A stretch of DNA of 64,000 bases from Caenorhabditis elegans. Lineage: Eukaryota > Nematoda > Chromadorea > Rhabditida > Rhabditidae. The notes below the pieces were generated by a model, which searched no databases, was not told the origin of the DNA, and saw nothing but the letters and a program-made list of their open reading frames with translations. The stretch is taken from positions 4,278,001 to 4,342,000 of the forward strand of contig NC_003281.10 of the NCBI RefSeq assembly GCF_000002985.6, written 5' to 3'. How positions within the stretch are numbered: position 1 is the first letter of the stretch; every line of letters begins with the position of its first letter. Shown here one piece after another: positions 1-10,383 of the stretch. The position numbers and the translations under genes are program-made.

Positions 1-1459
1 TCATAGTGTTGTTGGTAGACTGCAGCTGGATGGTATCCATAGTACGATTGATAGACTTGTGGATATTGCATTCGCTGGAGCATTTCAGGATTGTTCATCG
101 AGTGCTGAAATTGAAATTAATTTTAATATAATTCTAAAAGCTTGCGGATCTAATGGGGCAAGGGGGTCTCCGGGCGGACACATCGAAAATTCGCAAATTG
201 TCCCTACCTGGCCATTCAAAAACGCCGTCGGTCCGCCCAGAGAGCTAAACTGTTGAAATGAGGGGTGGCGTGATGTACTACCAACCTTACTCTTCCTGCC
301 GGTATCGGCTTGCTTAATGAGCAGGGCTGGACCTTCCTTTGACATAGTATCGAAGCGACCACCATTCAACGCAGAAATGATAACTTCGCACTTTTCCTTC
401 GAATCCATTCTGGCGAATCCGACTCCACGCGACTGATTGTCTGGAGTACGAAGAATACGTGTAGAGATCACCATTCCAAACTTGTTGAGCTCAGTCTCGA
501 GCATTTGTTCGGTGAAGTCCAATGGCAAGTTGGCAATGTACAAGTTGGTTGGATCTTGCTCTTGTTGTTGAAGCTTTGCCATTTGTGCTTGAACTCCTTC
601 AGTGTTGAGCCCGTCAACTGCTGCAGCAGCGGCTTGTGGAGATTCAAAGTCAACAAATCCGTATCCCTTGCAATTGTTGGTTGCTTTATCCATAATAGCT
701 TTGGTCGATGCAATGTTTCCGTACTTGGAGCACATTTCACGAAGGAGATCATCGTTGGTGTTTGGCATGAGACCGCGAATGTAGAGATTAGTCTGAAACA
801 AAGAATCGGGTCAGATTAACGGCACCGAATGCGTGTGGGGAGAGGTTTGCCGTACAGAACTGGGAGTAGTGTTGAAATTGGATGAGGCACGATGCTGTGA
901 AGTGGGTGGAAGAGGAACTCGACGCGAACTCACCGAGCTCAAAGGAGTCGAGTCGTGATGCTGCTGGTCACCACGTGGAGCTGTGTAACGACCATAGCCG
1001 TTGCTGTTTCCAAACGGTCCGCTTCCTCTCATATGGTTTTGGACACGCTGAAAGAGAGTTCAGAAGGTTATTGGGAAGCTTGATGAAGCTTGAGAAGAAG
1101 CCCAGAAACTACAAAAGTACAAATGAACTTACTCCATGGAATGGGCGTTGTTGTTGATATTGATGTTGTGGTGGTCCCTGTTGTTGTTGCTGGGGAGCTT
1201 GCCCTTGTTGTGGCTGCTGTTGTTGCTGTTGTTGTTGTGGAGCCGAAGATGCGTTCATTCTTGAATTATTATGATGATGATGATGTTGAGAATTATGAGG
1301 TGGAGGAGGAGGACGATTAAACTGTTGGTTTGATGAGGATGAGTGATAATGCTGATGATTTTGGTGTTGATGTGATGAAGATGAATAGTGGAGGAGATGG
1401 CCACCCGCTTTATCGCTTCTCGGATACGGTTGTTGCGAGTTCTGGGCAGTCGGCGGCAT
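1..1459 (-). CDS. sup-26: SUP-26, RBMS-like RNA-binding protein with two RRMs (5' part; continues beyond the window)
   Basis: Coding exons on the minus strand are 1459-1133, 1047-856, 792-208 and 104-1, all in phase with consensus GT/AG ends. The N-terminal ~170 residues are low complexity, rich in His, Gln, Ser and Pro. RRM1 covers about residues 174-250 (RNP2 NLYIRGL, RNP1 KGYGFVDF). RRM2 covers about 255-335 (RNP2 NLYIANL, RNP1 RGVGFARM). The arrangement matches the RBMS/MSSP family. Worm SUP-26 is known as a translational repressor of tra-2 in sex determination. The start at 1459 is the first ATG after a TTTGCAG acceptor at 1474, which could serve as a spliced-leader site. An upstream 5' exon cannot be excluded, because 6.4 kb of gene-free DNA follows. 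The last visible exon is rich in Gln and Tyr and runs off the window edge. Confidence 0.88.
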
Positions 1460-1567
1460 CGAGTGAAGCCGTGCTGCAAACACCACAGAACAACAGTGAG
1501 AAGCGATATTCAGGAAAGGACAAGGAAAGAGAAATAGGAAGAAGAAAAACACCTGAATTGGGCCTCA

Positions 1568-1797
1568 TACCACATTTCCTCTATTAGAGTTGCACCAGAT
1601 AGTTATATGTATATCTCAGTAGCTTATATCTCAGTCATCGTTTGTTCTATACAAAAATTGTCAACTGACAAAAAATTTTTAACTCTTTTTCTATAATTTT
1701 GTAGATGAAGGTTAATTGATAACTTCAAAATAAACGAAGATATAACTTTTCAAAGTGAAATAGCGGGGTCCAATACTAATAGAGGGAATTTGGTATC
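1568..1797. repeat. Foldback (MITE-like) element
   Basis: The ends are inverted relative to each other. The left end carries CCTCTATTAGAGTTGCACC and the right end reads TCCAATACTAATAGAGGG, so the arms pair with a few mismatches. The interior shares the motif of repeated TTGTCAACTGACAAA and 'atatctcag' with other copies nearby (around 5877-6050). No coding content is seen. It is probably a non-autonomous DNA transposon remnant. Confidence 0.5.
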
Positions 1798-1866
1798 TCT
1801 AATGTAAAGCCCAATCTCAAGGGGGCACCATGGAAACTTCACATAGAAAATTAACTATGTATATAC

Positions 1867-1990
1867 TTATTAAGAAACCATCAGATAATGAGAGTCTACT
1901 TTCAGGCGCAAAAGAGCATTTGGTGGAGATAGCATTTTGCAAAAGAGCATTTTGCGAAAGGTATTCTCATGACCTGATAAATTCTTAATA
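1867..1990. repeat. MITE with TTATTAAGAAACC-type termini, copy 1
   Basis: The left terminus TTATTAAGAAACCATCAGA pairs with the right terminus, which ends in GATAAATTCTTAATA. The element is about 124 bp with no ORF. A second, longer copy with closely similar termini sits at 7484-7643, which supports a mobile family over a chance hairpin. Confidence 0.55.
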
Positions 1991-4900
1991 TAGACCTTGA
2001 GCTCGAATAATGGTACAAAAAATGATTCAGAGAAAGAGAAAAAGAGAAAAGGACAGATACACAAAGATAGAAAAGTGGTAGTAGTAGTGCAAGAACAACA
2101 ATATTTAGATAACATACCTTCTTGGTTCTTGATAGTTTTATTGATCTTTGGGTTGGTTATTAAGAGAGTAGATGGTTAAGTGAAGACGGTAGATGGGCCG
2201 TTCGAAAGCAATGTGCTCTGTAACAATTTTTGATTATTTTTTTTCCAAGTTTTCAAACCACAAAAATTTCAAAATCGAACGGATGAGAAACCTGGGCAAT
2301 AGATAAGATCATGAAAACTTTTGTCAAAGAGAAGAGAAAACGAAGGGAGGAAGAAGAAAGGAGAATGAAGAGAATGACCCAAACAAGGACGGATAAAAAA
2401 CAGTCAAAGATTGACGAAAGAACATGGGATCCGAAGAGAGTCTAGACATCCAGCCTTGACCGGCGACGGACGCCGTGCGCGCGGACGCCGTCAGGGATCG
2501 ACAAGAAAAGAAAACTGAAAAACAAAATAAATTGGGAACCTTTTGGAATGGGATTTTTACTACGGTAGAATGGTACTGTAGCAACATATTCATAAAAAAT
2601 TACAATACATGAGTAACATTCACAAAAGAGAGAGAGGTGATGAATCATGTGATTCATCAACTATACAAAAGTTCGCAAGAGTGCAAAAAGAAGCGGTTGA
2701 CTCTGAACGTTGTTGGAGGGTACTGACGGGATGTCTTAAGACATCAAAGATCAGAAGCTCCGTTGAAAAGAAAGATAGAGAGATGAAAAGATGCAAAGAG
2801 AATGAGAGAAGTAACAGAGAAATCAAGAGAAACAAGGGTGGTCTGTTGGGTGACTGTTGGGTGAATGAGCGGGTGGACACCGTTTGGTGGATGGGTGACG
2901 AGCGAGCGAGGGGCCGCCCTAAAAAGTGACGCGAGATCAAACTAAATACAAAAAAACACGTGAGTGTGTGGATTCAAAAGAGTGAGCAGAGAGGACGACT
3001 ATGTGAGCGCGCTCGCGTAAGGGAGAGAGCGGTCCACTCGGGAGGTCGACCCTGCCCGTCGCTCGTTGCACACCACCACCACCCCTCCTCACTCACTCAC
3101 TCCCACAGAGTGGACGGGAGAAGGAATGATGCTACTGCCTACTGCTGCCTCTGTCAATCCGTCAAGGACATACAGTTATAGGATGGAATGAACGAGGATC
3201 GGAAGGAGTGGAATCGAAGGAAACAGAGGATCCAGGGAACTTGGGCGGTTTAGAATAAGCTAGGTGAGGGCAGGGTTTCTAGGATCTAAGATCAGATAGA
3301 TCGGATAAGAAATGTTTTTAGGCTCTGCGAGCTAGCTAATCTAAGTCAAGTTGAGCCAGCTAAGGTTCGATCTCGACTTTTGGTAACGATCGAACTGTGG
3401 CTTGAGAGGCGCACTGTGGCGCAGATTTCTAGGGTTCCAGAACCTCTGCGCCTACAGCTGAGACCTTTAGGATCTAGAATCAGTCAAACCTCGACTTGAT
3501 CTACCGTTAGGCTTCTGGGTTTAGTCTTCAAGTTCACAAGTACACGAGCTCAGCCTATCCGAGACCAGTTTAAAGGCGCGCCACACTACGGTAGATATGG
3601 TGCAGCCTAGCGCCCACGGTTCCCAAGGTTCCCAGGTTTTCTAGCTATGCCTATTGAGGATCAAATTAAAAGTGCGCCACCCTACTGTAGATACTGCAGG
3701 ACAGAAATCGTTTTACTGTACGTACGAAAAAGACTACGTACGAAATAGCTACCCAGGAGACTTAGGAAGTTTGGATAATACCTACTGTACTGTGTGTCTT
3801 ACTGTATACCACTAAGGTCTCACCACGAAAATACTACGGTATCTAAGCTCAACTGTATCAGTATTCATTTTCTCTGTCTCTCTGCTTCACACGCTCCTAA
3901 GCCCCGCCCCTCCCCCCCATGTTCCAAAAATTTTAAAACTAAAAATCGATAGAAGTTTCGTCACATTCTCTGACTCTCGAAAAGGAGAGTCTAGCCTGGG
4001 CTGGCAGGGTGCCAAGTTGAAAAAAAAAGTGGCGAGTAAGAACGCAAGATGAGAGGAGAACAGAGCATGACGGCCAAGAGAGACGTAGACGCCGTGAGTG
4101 TGGGCGGAGCTTGGACCGATGCCAAGGCATATGGACACGGCGTGTCCTACGTAAGAGAAGGAGAGGCAGGAGAGGAGGGGGAAGTCCCACTGATCACGAG
4201 TTGTTTGTTGGATTGGACGGGGACGACGACGGACAGTGAATGTATTGGGAAACGAAGAAGATGAGAAGGAGGAGGTAGAGAGTAGGTTAAACGCGGAGAG
4301 CTGCCGGGCATCCATCTAACCGTCCGCGTCTCCGCGAGTCGCGCGCTTTCTATGACGTGCGAAGCGGCCACGCGTCGCGGCAATGACCAACGCAATGATG
4401 GGGCAAATTGGGGCGGACGACGGCCGCCGCTTGCGGGGAAAAGAGAGAAGCAAACACACACACACATCGGAAAGTTGGCAGAATGCCAAGAGGGTGGGGC
4501 GCCATGACCACCCAGTGTGGTTGGGTGGGCGCGAAGAAGGCCATAAATCAGTAGGGAAGAATGCGAGGAAGTTTGAATTTTTTTGAGAAAAAAGGAAGCT
4601 ATGAAAAGTACAGGGATTGTTGAGGGTCAACATTATATAATTAGAAATGAGATTTCAAAAAAGAAGCACTTCTTCCTTATTCGAGATTAAATTCTGAAAG
4701 CACGTGCGCGGGCACTAGCTCCGCCCACTAAAAGAACTTCCGGTTACTGTAGATTGACCCAGTTTCCCGCAAAGTTCTGAACCCGGAACTTTAAGAAAGG
4801 GTAGAGGGTGCAATCAAAGAATAAAAATTGTTGTCAAGTTACTGTGTTTTAGGGGTACTGTAGAATGAATGTATGCGGTCTCACCACGAAATATGTGTGA

Positions 4901-5876
4901 AATTTGGGTTATGCACCTTTGAGGTTACTGTAGCTGTGAATTTCACTTTTTTATAATTTTTTAAAAATAGAAATTCAACTGCAAAAATTTAGACAAAGTT
5001 ATGATCTGAAAAAAAAATTTTTTACAAAACATCAGTTTTTGAGTTATGCTCTATTGAAAATTTTTTTTTATTTACCAACAACCAAAAACGCATAAATTTT
5101 GGAGCCAATACTGTAAAAATCAGAAAATTGTGAACAGGAATGCAGTTCAGTCCTGCAAAACGTTGTAGGCTAAAGTTTCACTACACGTGCGTTTTCTAGC
5201 AAATAACAGAAAGTTGAAGGATCATGCATTTGACCTCATCCCACTAGAGACTACTTCTCTCTCTCTCTTCAACTGAACAGAGTATCTACACCAAAAGCTC
5301 TAAAGGACTCTTCATAAAATCGGAAGAGCTGGCAGTTGTCTTGCCTCCCGCACGAAAAAATGGGAGGCATTTTACGGGGTCGCATTTCAAAGGAACAGGT
5401 GGTACGGAGGGGAAACCTCGATTTTGATCGATTCACTTCTCTTCTCACTCTTTGACTTACTCTAGCTCCAACGGAAATGGCATCTCAAGAGATAATAGAA
5501 GAAAACAAGATTTTGAAGATATCAAGAACTTTTGGAAAGTGGAAGAATTTTTATCGGGTCCAGGGAGATAATTTAATTAGTTTAATTTTGTCAAAATATT
5601 CTTCAAATGAGTCATGAAGAAAGCATACCTAAATAACATATGTTTTAGATAGTTCAAATTTTTCAGTCAAAGTTTTAGTAAATTGCCAAATTACCGAAAA
5701 CTTGTATTTTTGAGAAATGTTGAAAATAACTGCAGGAACGAAGCCGTGCAATTAATTAGAGAAACTTAAATATGAAACTCTTATAGAAAAATGTCGTTTT
5801 ATGTTGCTTTCCAAAATTGTTATATATCAGAACTGAGTAAGTGTCACTTTTTGGCATACCGCACTTTTACTGTCAG

Positions 5877-6050
5877 ACTTGCACCCTCTTGCTTCAATTT
5901 GACAACTTATATCTCGGTTTTCTTTAGTTTTATAAAGAAATTGTAAATTGACAAAATACGCGCAAAATATTTGTCTGTATTTTGTTAGTGAAACATTTTT
6001 TGGTAAAATTTAAGAAAATCGAGATATAAGCCGTCAAAGTAGAGTGCAAG
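5877..6050. repeat. Foldback element
   Basis: The left arm begins near CTTGCACCCTCTTGC and contains ACTTATATCTCGGTTTTC. The right arm contains GAAAATCGAGATATAAG and ends GAGTGCAAG. Arms of about 50 bp pair imperfectly around a centre with TTGACAAAATAC. Related arm sequence recurs around 45765-45900 and 52700-52830. Confidence 0.6.
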
Positions 6051-7483
6051 TTTAGTAGGGAAAATAGGAAGGTTCTGTCTTTAGGGGATTTTCTTTATAT
6101 ACTAGAACAGGGATTGTAATAAGCGAATGTGACAGTAAAAAAGTTTATAACATTTTTCTACATTTGTTATGGTTCTTTTTAAAATTTTTTTTCCTGTTAA
6201 ATTTCTCAGAAAGCTATACCAAAAATTTGAGGCCGAATCAGGCATTTTTTTTATTTTGTTGCAAAATCCTCTCGTATTTTCAAGTCTAATAGAGATTGCA
6301 ATATCAATTTTCGTATGTGTTTTTGGGTGCAATACTAATAGGTATGCCATATTTCGAGAGAATACACGGTACACTCTACTTTTGAAGGTTATATCTATGT
6401 TCATATTAAAGCTATCAAACAATTAACTACAGAACGATAGAAAAAGAAATAACAAATATTTTGATAGTTGATAATTTTAATATGAAACATACGACAACTG
6501 AGATATGAGCTGTGAGAGTTGATCAATTGGGTGTCATAGGAAATATGGTTTTAGAGCAAAATTCCCGGTATTTCACGTATCAGCCGTAAAGACTTTCCAT
6601 ATAATTCTTTTAATTTCAAACTTTTTGTACAGGTACAACTTGCCCGCGGAATTCAAATTTCGTTGACTCATCGGAAATCTAAGAATTTTCCGACGTCATC
6701 GAACGTAACGGAAAAATAGTTAGAGGGAGCAGAGAGGAAAAAGATAAAAAGTTGTTCAACACTGTCAGTCACCTATTCTTCTTCTTCTTCGAAACGCCCG
6801 ACGGGGGCCACCACATGACAAATAGTTGGTCATACGGTACAGGAGGCCGAGGCAGCGTTCGATAACAAGAGATCGCAGACGCTGTGGACAAAAAATGTGT
6901 TGGCGCTGCGCCAAGCGTATGGTTAGAAAAAAGAGTTTCTGCTGTTCCGCTTGCGCACTTGGAAATAGTGCATGGATCAGTGAGACGTAGAGAATGGATT
7001 TTTGGACAAATATACTTACGGGCGGCCCTTTTTGATCAAAGACGAATGAGGGAGGGAAGAGAGAGGGAATAGGTCAGTGACTTGGGTAAATGTTGCAATT
7101 TTTGGTGGGAAAAGAGAGTAAGAGTGAATGGGAAAACGTGGACAAAATGATAACAGTGATAATGATAAGAACAATTGTTTGTAAACTTTCTGATTTTCGT
7201 AGAAGATTGACATGAGACTTTATGTAACTGCGGCAGCTTAATATATCTAGGTACCACTTAAAAGCGTATTGTAAATGAATATTCAGTACACTTATTATAT
7301 CATAGTTCAGCAGAACTAATTTTCAGAATTGAACACTGTAAAAATTGTTGGTTTTTTTAAAATTTCTATTTTATTTCTCCATATTTTATTTCAAAATTTT
7401 CAATCAACGTTTTTCAAAAGTTTGAGTATTTCTGCAGGTTTTTGAACTCCAAGAACTTTAGAATACAAACAATGGGAACACAG

Positions 7484-7643
7484 TTATTAAGAAACCGTGA
7501 GATCATGAGAATGCCTACCGTTTTGGCGCGGGAATATCTCGTAGCGAAGGCTCCTAAATCTCTCGTCGCTGCATGTTCTCTCTGCTGCCGCCATTTTTGC
7601 GCCAGAAAGTAGACATTCTCAAGAACTCATGGTTTCTTAATAA
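7484..7643. repeat. MITE with TTATTAAGAAACC-type termini, copy 2
   Basis: This element of about 160 bp starts TTATTAAGAAACCGTGAG and ends CTCATGGTTTCTTAATAA, a near-perfect terminal inverted repeat. The interior is GC-richer (TTTTGGCGCGGG, CGCTGCATGTTCTC) and has no ORF. It is the same terminus family as 1867-1990. Confidence 0.7.
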
Positions 7644-7860
7644 ATAATAAAATTAGAAAATTTCGCAGAATCAAAGAAATTTGAAGTATTTTGGAGTTAA
7701 TAATAGTGCGGAGCATCTAAAAGAAAAAGTTCGATACTAATAGAGACGGGAAAGACTAATTGCCAATTTATCGGTACGGCCATATTTTACAGGCTTGTCA
7801 CGCTACAAGGTATTAAACAGGCCCAAATGTAAAACATGTTTTAAAATAATTTTTATTAAA

Positions 7861-9472
7861 TCAGGGTTCCTTTGACAACGGATTTTTCTTGCTTCGTGTT
7901 GTTTCCTCGAGCGTTGTTGCAAGTGACAGCTCATCCCGTGTCGTTTTACGAACAGTTTCTGCAAAAAATTATTCATATAAATGAATACGAATGAAGAGGA
8001 GCCCGTCAAATTTCAACCCAACTTACTTAACGTTGCCGCCGATTTCTTCTTTTTCACAGCACTCTCCATTGTGGATGGCTTCTTGTGTGGTCTAGACGAT
8101 GGTTTTCTGATCACTTTTAATTGTGTTTTATCATCTTCCATCGTTGACTGAGTTTCAAGTGTTCGTTCACGGATTGTTGATGTGGCTGGCTTCAGTGTTT
8201 TTCGTGATGGTTGGTTGTGGTGAACTATTCGAGACAACAGAGGAATTCGATCGTTTGAAGTGACACGTGTCAGTTCGTCCAGGGCTGGAATTCGAATTTC
8301 AAATTTCTTAATCAAACCTCAATTAAACCAAATTTCCGCGTAAATCGCACACTCGCGTATTACGGAAACACAAAACTCTGAGAATGCGTACTGCGCAACA
8401 TTTTTGACGCGCGAAATATCTCGGAGCGAATACTACAGTAATTCTATAAATGACTACTGTAGCTATTGTGTCGATTTACTCTCGTGGCTCGAATTTCAAA
8501 ATGAATTAAATCATAAATCATCGAAAATGAGCCCGTAAATCGACAGCGCTACAGTAGTCATTTATAGAATTACTGTAGTTTTCGCTCCGAGATATTGTTT
8601 GTTCCCGTAATATTGTGCATCGAAACATGCTCCATATTTCAATTATATGTGTTTTGAACTTGCTCTTGAAATATGGTGTGTCTGCACATGAATTGTGTGC
8701 AAACACTCAATGCACATAATTTCACGCGCAAATTAAAATATATGGTAACTTACCATCCATTCTTTCTTTCGTCTTCCTCTTCTTTTTCTTTTCCTTTTCT
8801 TCCTTCGATCGTTTCAACGGTACCAAATATTCAATTCCAGCAGTTTCATCATTGTCGAACTGAAAATAATTTAATTGCCCAAAACAATCAGAAAATTCAT
8901 GAATACCTGTTCCATAGTCTCATTATTAAAATTAGTTTCTATCGAAGCGCCTCGCTTAACAATTATACTGCCACAATTCATTGTCAGATCATCGAATAAC
9001 TTGGATACATGCTTCAAATGATTGATTTCCCCTTCTTTTGCCAGTTTCAACAACTTTTTATCGTCTTCTGTCAGCTCAAAGCCACGTTCATGACACGTGT
9101 CATGATGAGCTAAAAAGCGGATTTCTCGGGAAGTGAGACGGCTGATCGGACGAACTGTGCCTCCAGCTATTCGAGATTTTGCAGTGTCCTGAAATTAAAA
9201 ATTATATTCGAACGGTGGTTGCACACTTTTTCATTTCTGTGTAGTATACAGACACAACACATTAAATTTTACGAGCCTGAAAGAAAATCTTCGAATACCT
9301 TTTCCAACTTATGCATTATTTGATTGTTTGGTGGTTCGTCTCTCGGGTAAAACCAAAACCATGCGATTAAGAAGCAAACAAATTGTGCGCCAAACATGAT
9401 TATTAATAATATCGACTTAAAATGTTCATCTTCTTCGCTTCCGTCCTCCTCTTGCGACGACGCCGATGTCAT
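7861..9472 (-). CDS. Single-pass transmembrane protein, not recognised (305 aa)
   Basis: Five coding exons (9472-9299, 9188-8907, 8859-8754, 8284-8027, 7958-7861) join in one frame to 305 residues. The first 17 residues are very acidic and Ser-rich (SSQEEDGSEEDE). Residues about 21-42 form one strongly hydrophobic helix ending in aromatics and followed by YPRDEPP, so it looks like an anchor without a cleavable signal. A Lys-rich segment (KEEKEKKKKRKTKER) sits around residues 172-186, and the C-terminal third is basic and probably disordered. The family was not recognised. An AATAAA signal lies just past the stop (7854-7859, minus strand). mcm-5 lies upstream on the same strand, with 911 bp between its stop and this start, which is long for an operon. 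The intron 8285-8753 holds a large hairpin. Confidence 0.7.
8412..8597. repeat. Intronic palindromic element with ~65 bp arms
   Basis: The left arm (about 8412-8479) runs from ATATCTCGGAGCGAA through ATTCTATAAATGACTACTG to TCGATTTA. The right arm (about 8535-8597) is its near-perfect reverse complement, ending TTTCGCTCCGAGATATT. The spacer is about 55 bp. The transcript of the host gene would carry a long stable hairpin in this intron. The motifs ACTACAGTAATTC and CGCGCGAAATATCTC are typical of a dispersed worm palindrome family (from memory). Confidence 0.75.
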
Positions 9473-10383
9473 TTTTGATAGAAAATAAATCAATTTTTGG
9501 TTTTTTTTGAAATTGGACATTTTAGAAAAAAAACGTGTCCTTTTCTTATTTTGAAAAAATATAATTTTTATCTATTTTTTAAACATTTAGCTATAAATAT
9601 TTATGAATTTCCATTTCAACCTGAATATGAAAAAGTGTCGTTTGTAATTGTATTCGTTCGACAATGTCTTCACAAAATCTTAACCAAATATTCAAATCCG
9701 CTTCAAAAGCTAAAATGCATCCCAAACTACCCAGGCAATCCCACAAAACCCTCGCCATTATCTCAACTCTCGGCCCATGTTAAATGCTAAAAATTTAAAT
9801 TTCCCAAACTACAGTAACCCTACAGTACCACCAACCCTAACCTAATAATAGCAACATTTTTTCAAATTCAAATTTTCCGAAACTACGCAAATCCTACAGT
9901 ACTCCTGCAATAATACCGTACTTAGCTACAAGGGAAGTATTTCAACCTAATCCCGGACTTCCAAATGAAACTTATGTCGAAGACTACCTTTAGGTTAGGT
10001 TTCCACAATTTTCAGTTACTGCTACCAACCTCACACTCGGCTTAAAGTGATTTTTGTTTGTTTATTTGGTGAATCAGTAAATTTTCTTGAGTAAGTTCAC
10101 CATTGTTGGGGCATTTGCCAAAAATCAAATTATTCAAGAAGAACTTTGGAAAAATATTCCTTTAAGCAGGCATGCCATCATTTAGCAAACGAGCGGTGAA
10201 AATCTTCTGATGTGTTTTCTTGACACGATCATAAACTAGAATTTGATTATTTTTCAAGGTCTTCGAAAAAGCAAACGTTCATTTAATAATTTAGAACAGT
10301 TTAAAATCAAATTGAATGAGAAAATATGTTAAGAATTGAGTATGAGAAAGAGATCCAGATAAAAAAGACAAAATTTTGAGAAT
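9473..10383. other. Intergenic region between the membrane-protein gene and mcm-5
   Basis: About 0.9 kb of AT-rich DNA. It contains dispersed CTACAGTA motifs (9810-9905) and part of the mcm-5 3' UTR at its high end. No coding exon, RNA gene or strong repeat was recognised. Confidence 0.5.

Larger units (their letters stand above)
1474..7860. other. Gene-free upstream region of sup-26 (6.4 kb)
   Basis: No coding exon could be supported on either strand. ORFs here are short and low complexity, and lack family motifs or matching splice partners. Foldback repeats lie near 1568-1797, 1867-1990, 5877-6050 and 7484-7643. Blocks at about 2440-3150, 4040-4560 and 6650-7050 are clearly richer in GC than the surroundings, with purine/pyrimidine tracts and CpG-containing stretches. 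They are plausible distal promoters or enhancers, or 5' UTR exons, for sup-26. This regulatory reading is inference only. Confidence 0.5.

Noticed and set aside
2620..2940. 106-codon minus-strand frame and its plus-strand counterpart upstream of sup-26
   Set aside because: Both frames are open because of purine/pyrimidine strand bias; neither has a start context, splice partners or a motif.
3350..3480. GGTTCGATC-like sequence resembling a tRNA T-loop
   Set aside because: No acceptor stem, D-arm or anticodon arm could be folded around it.
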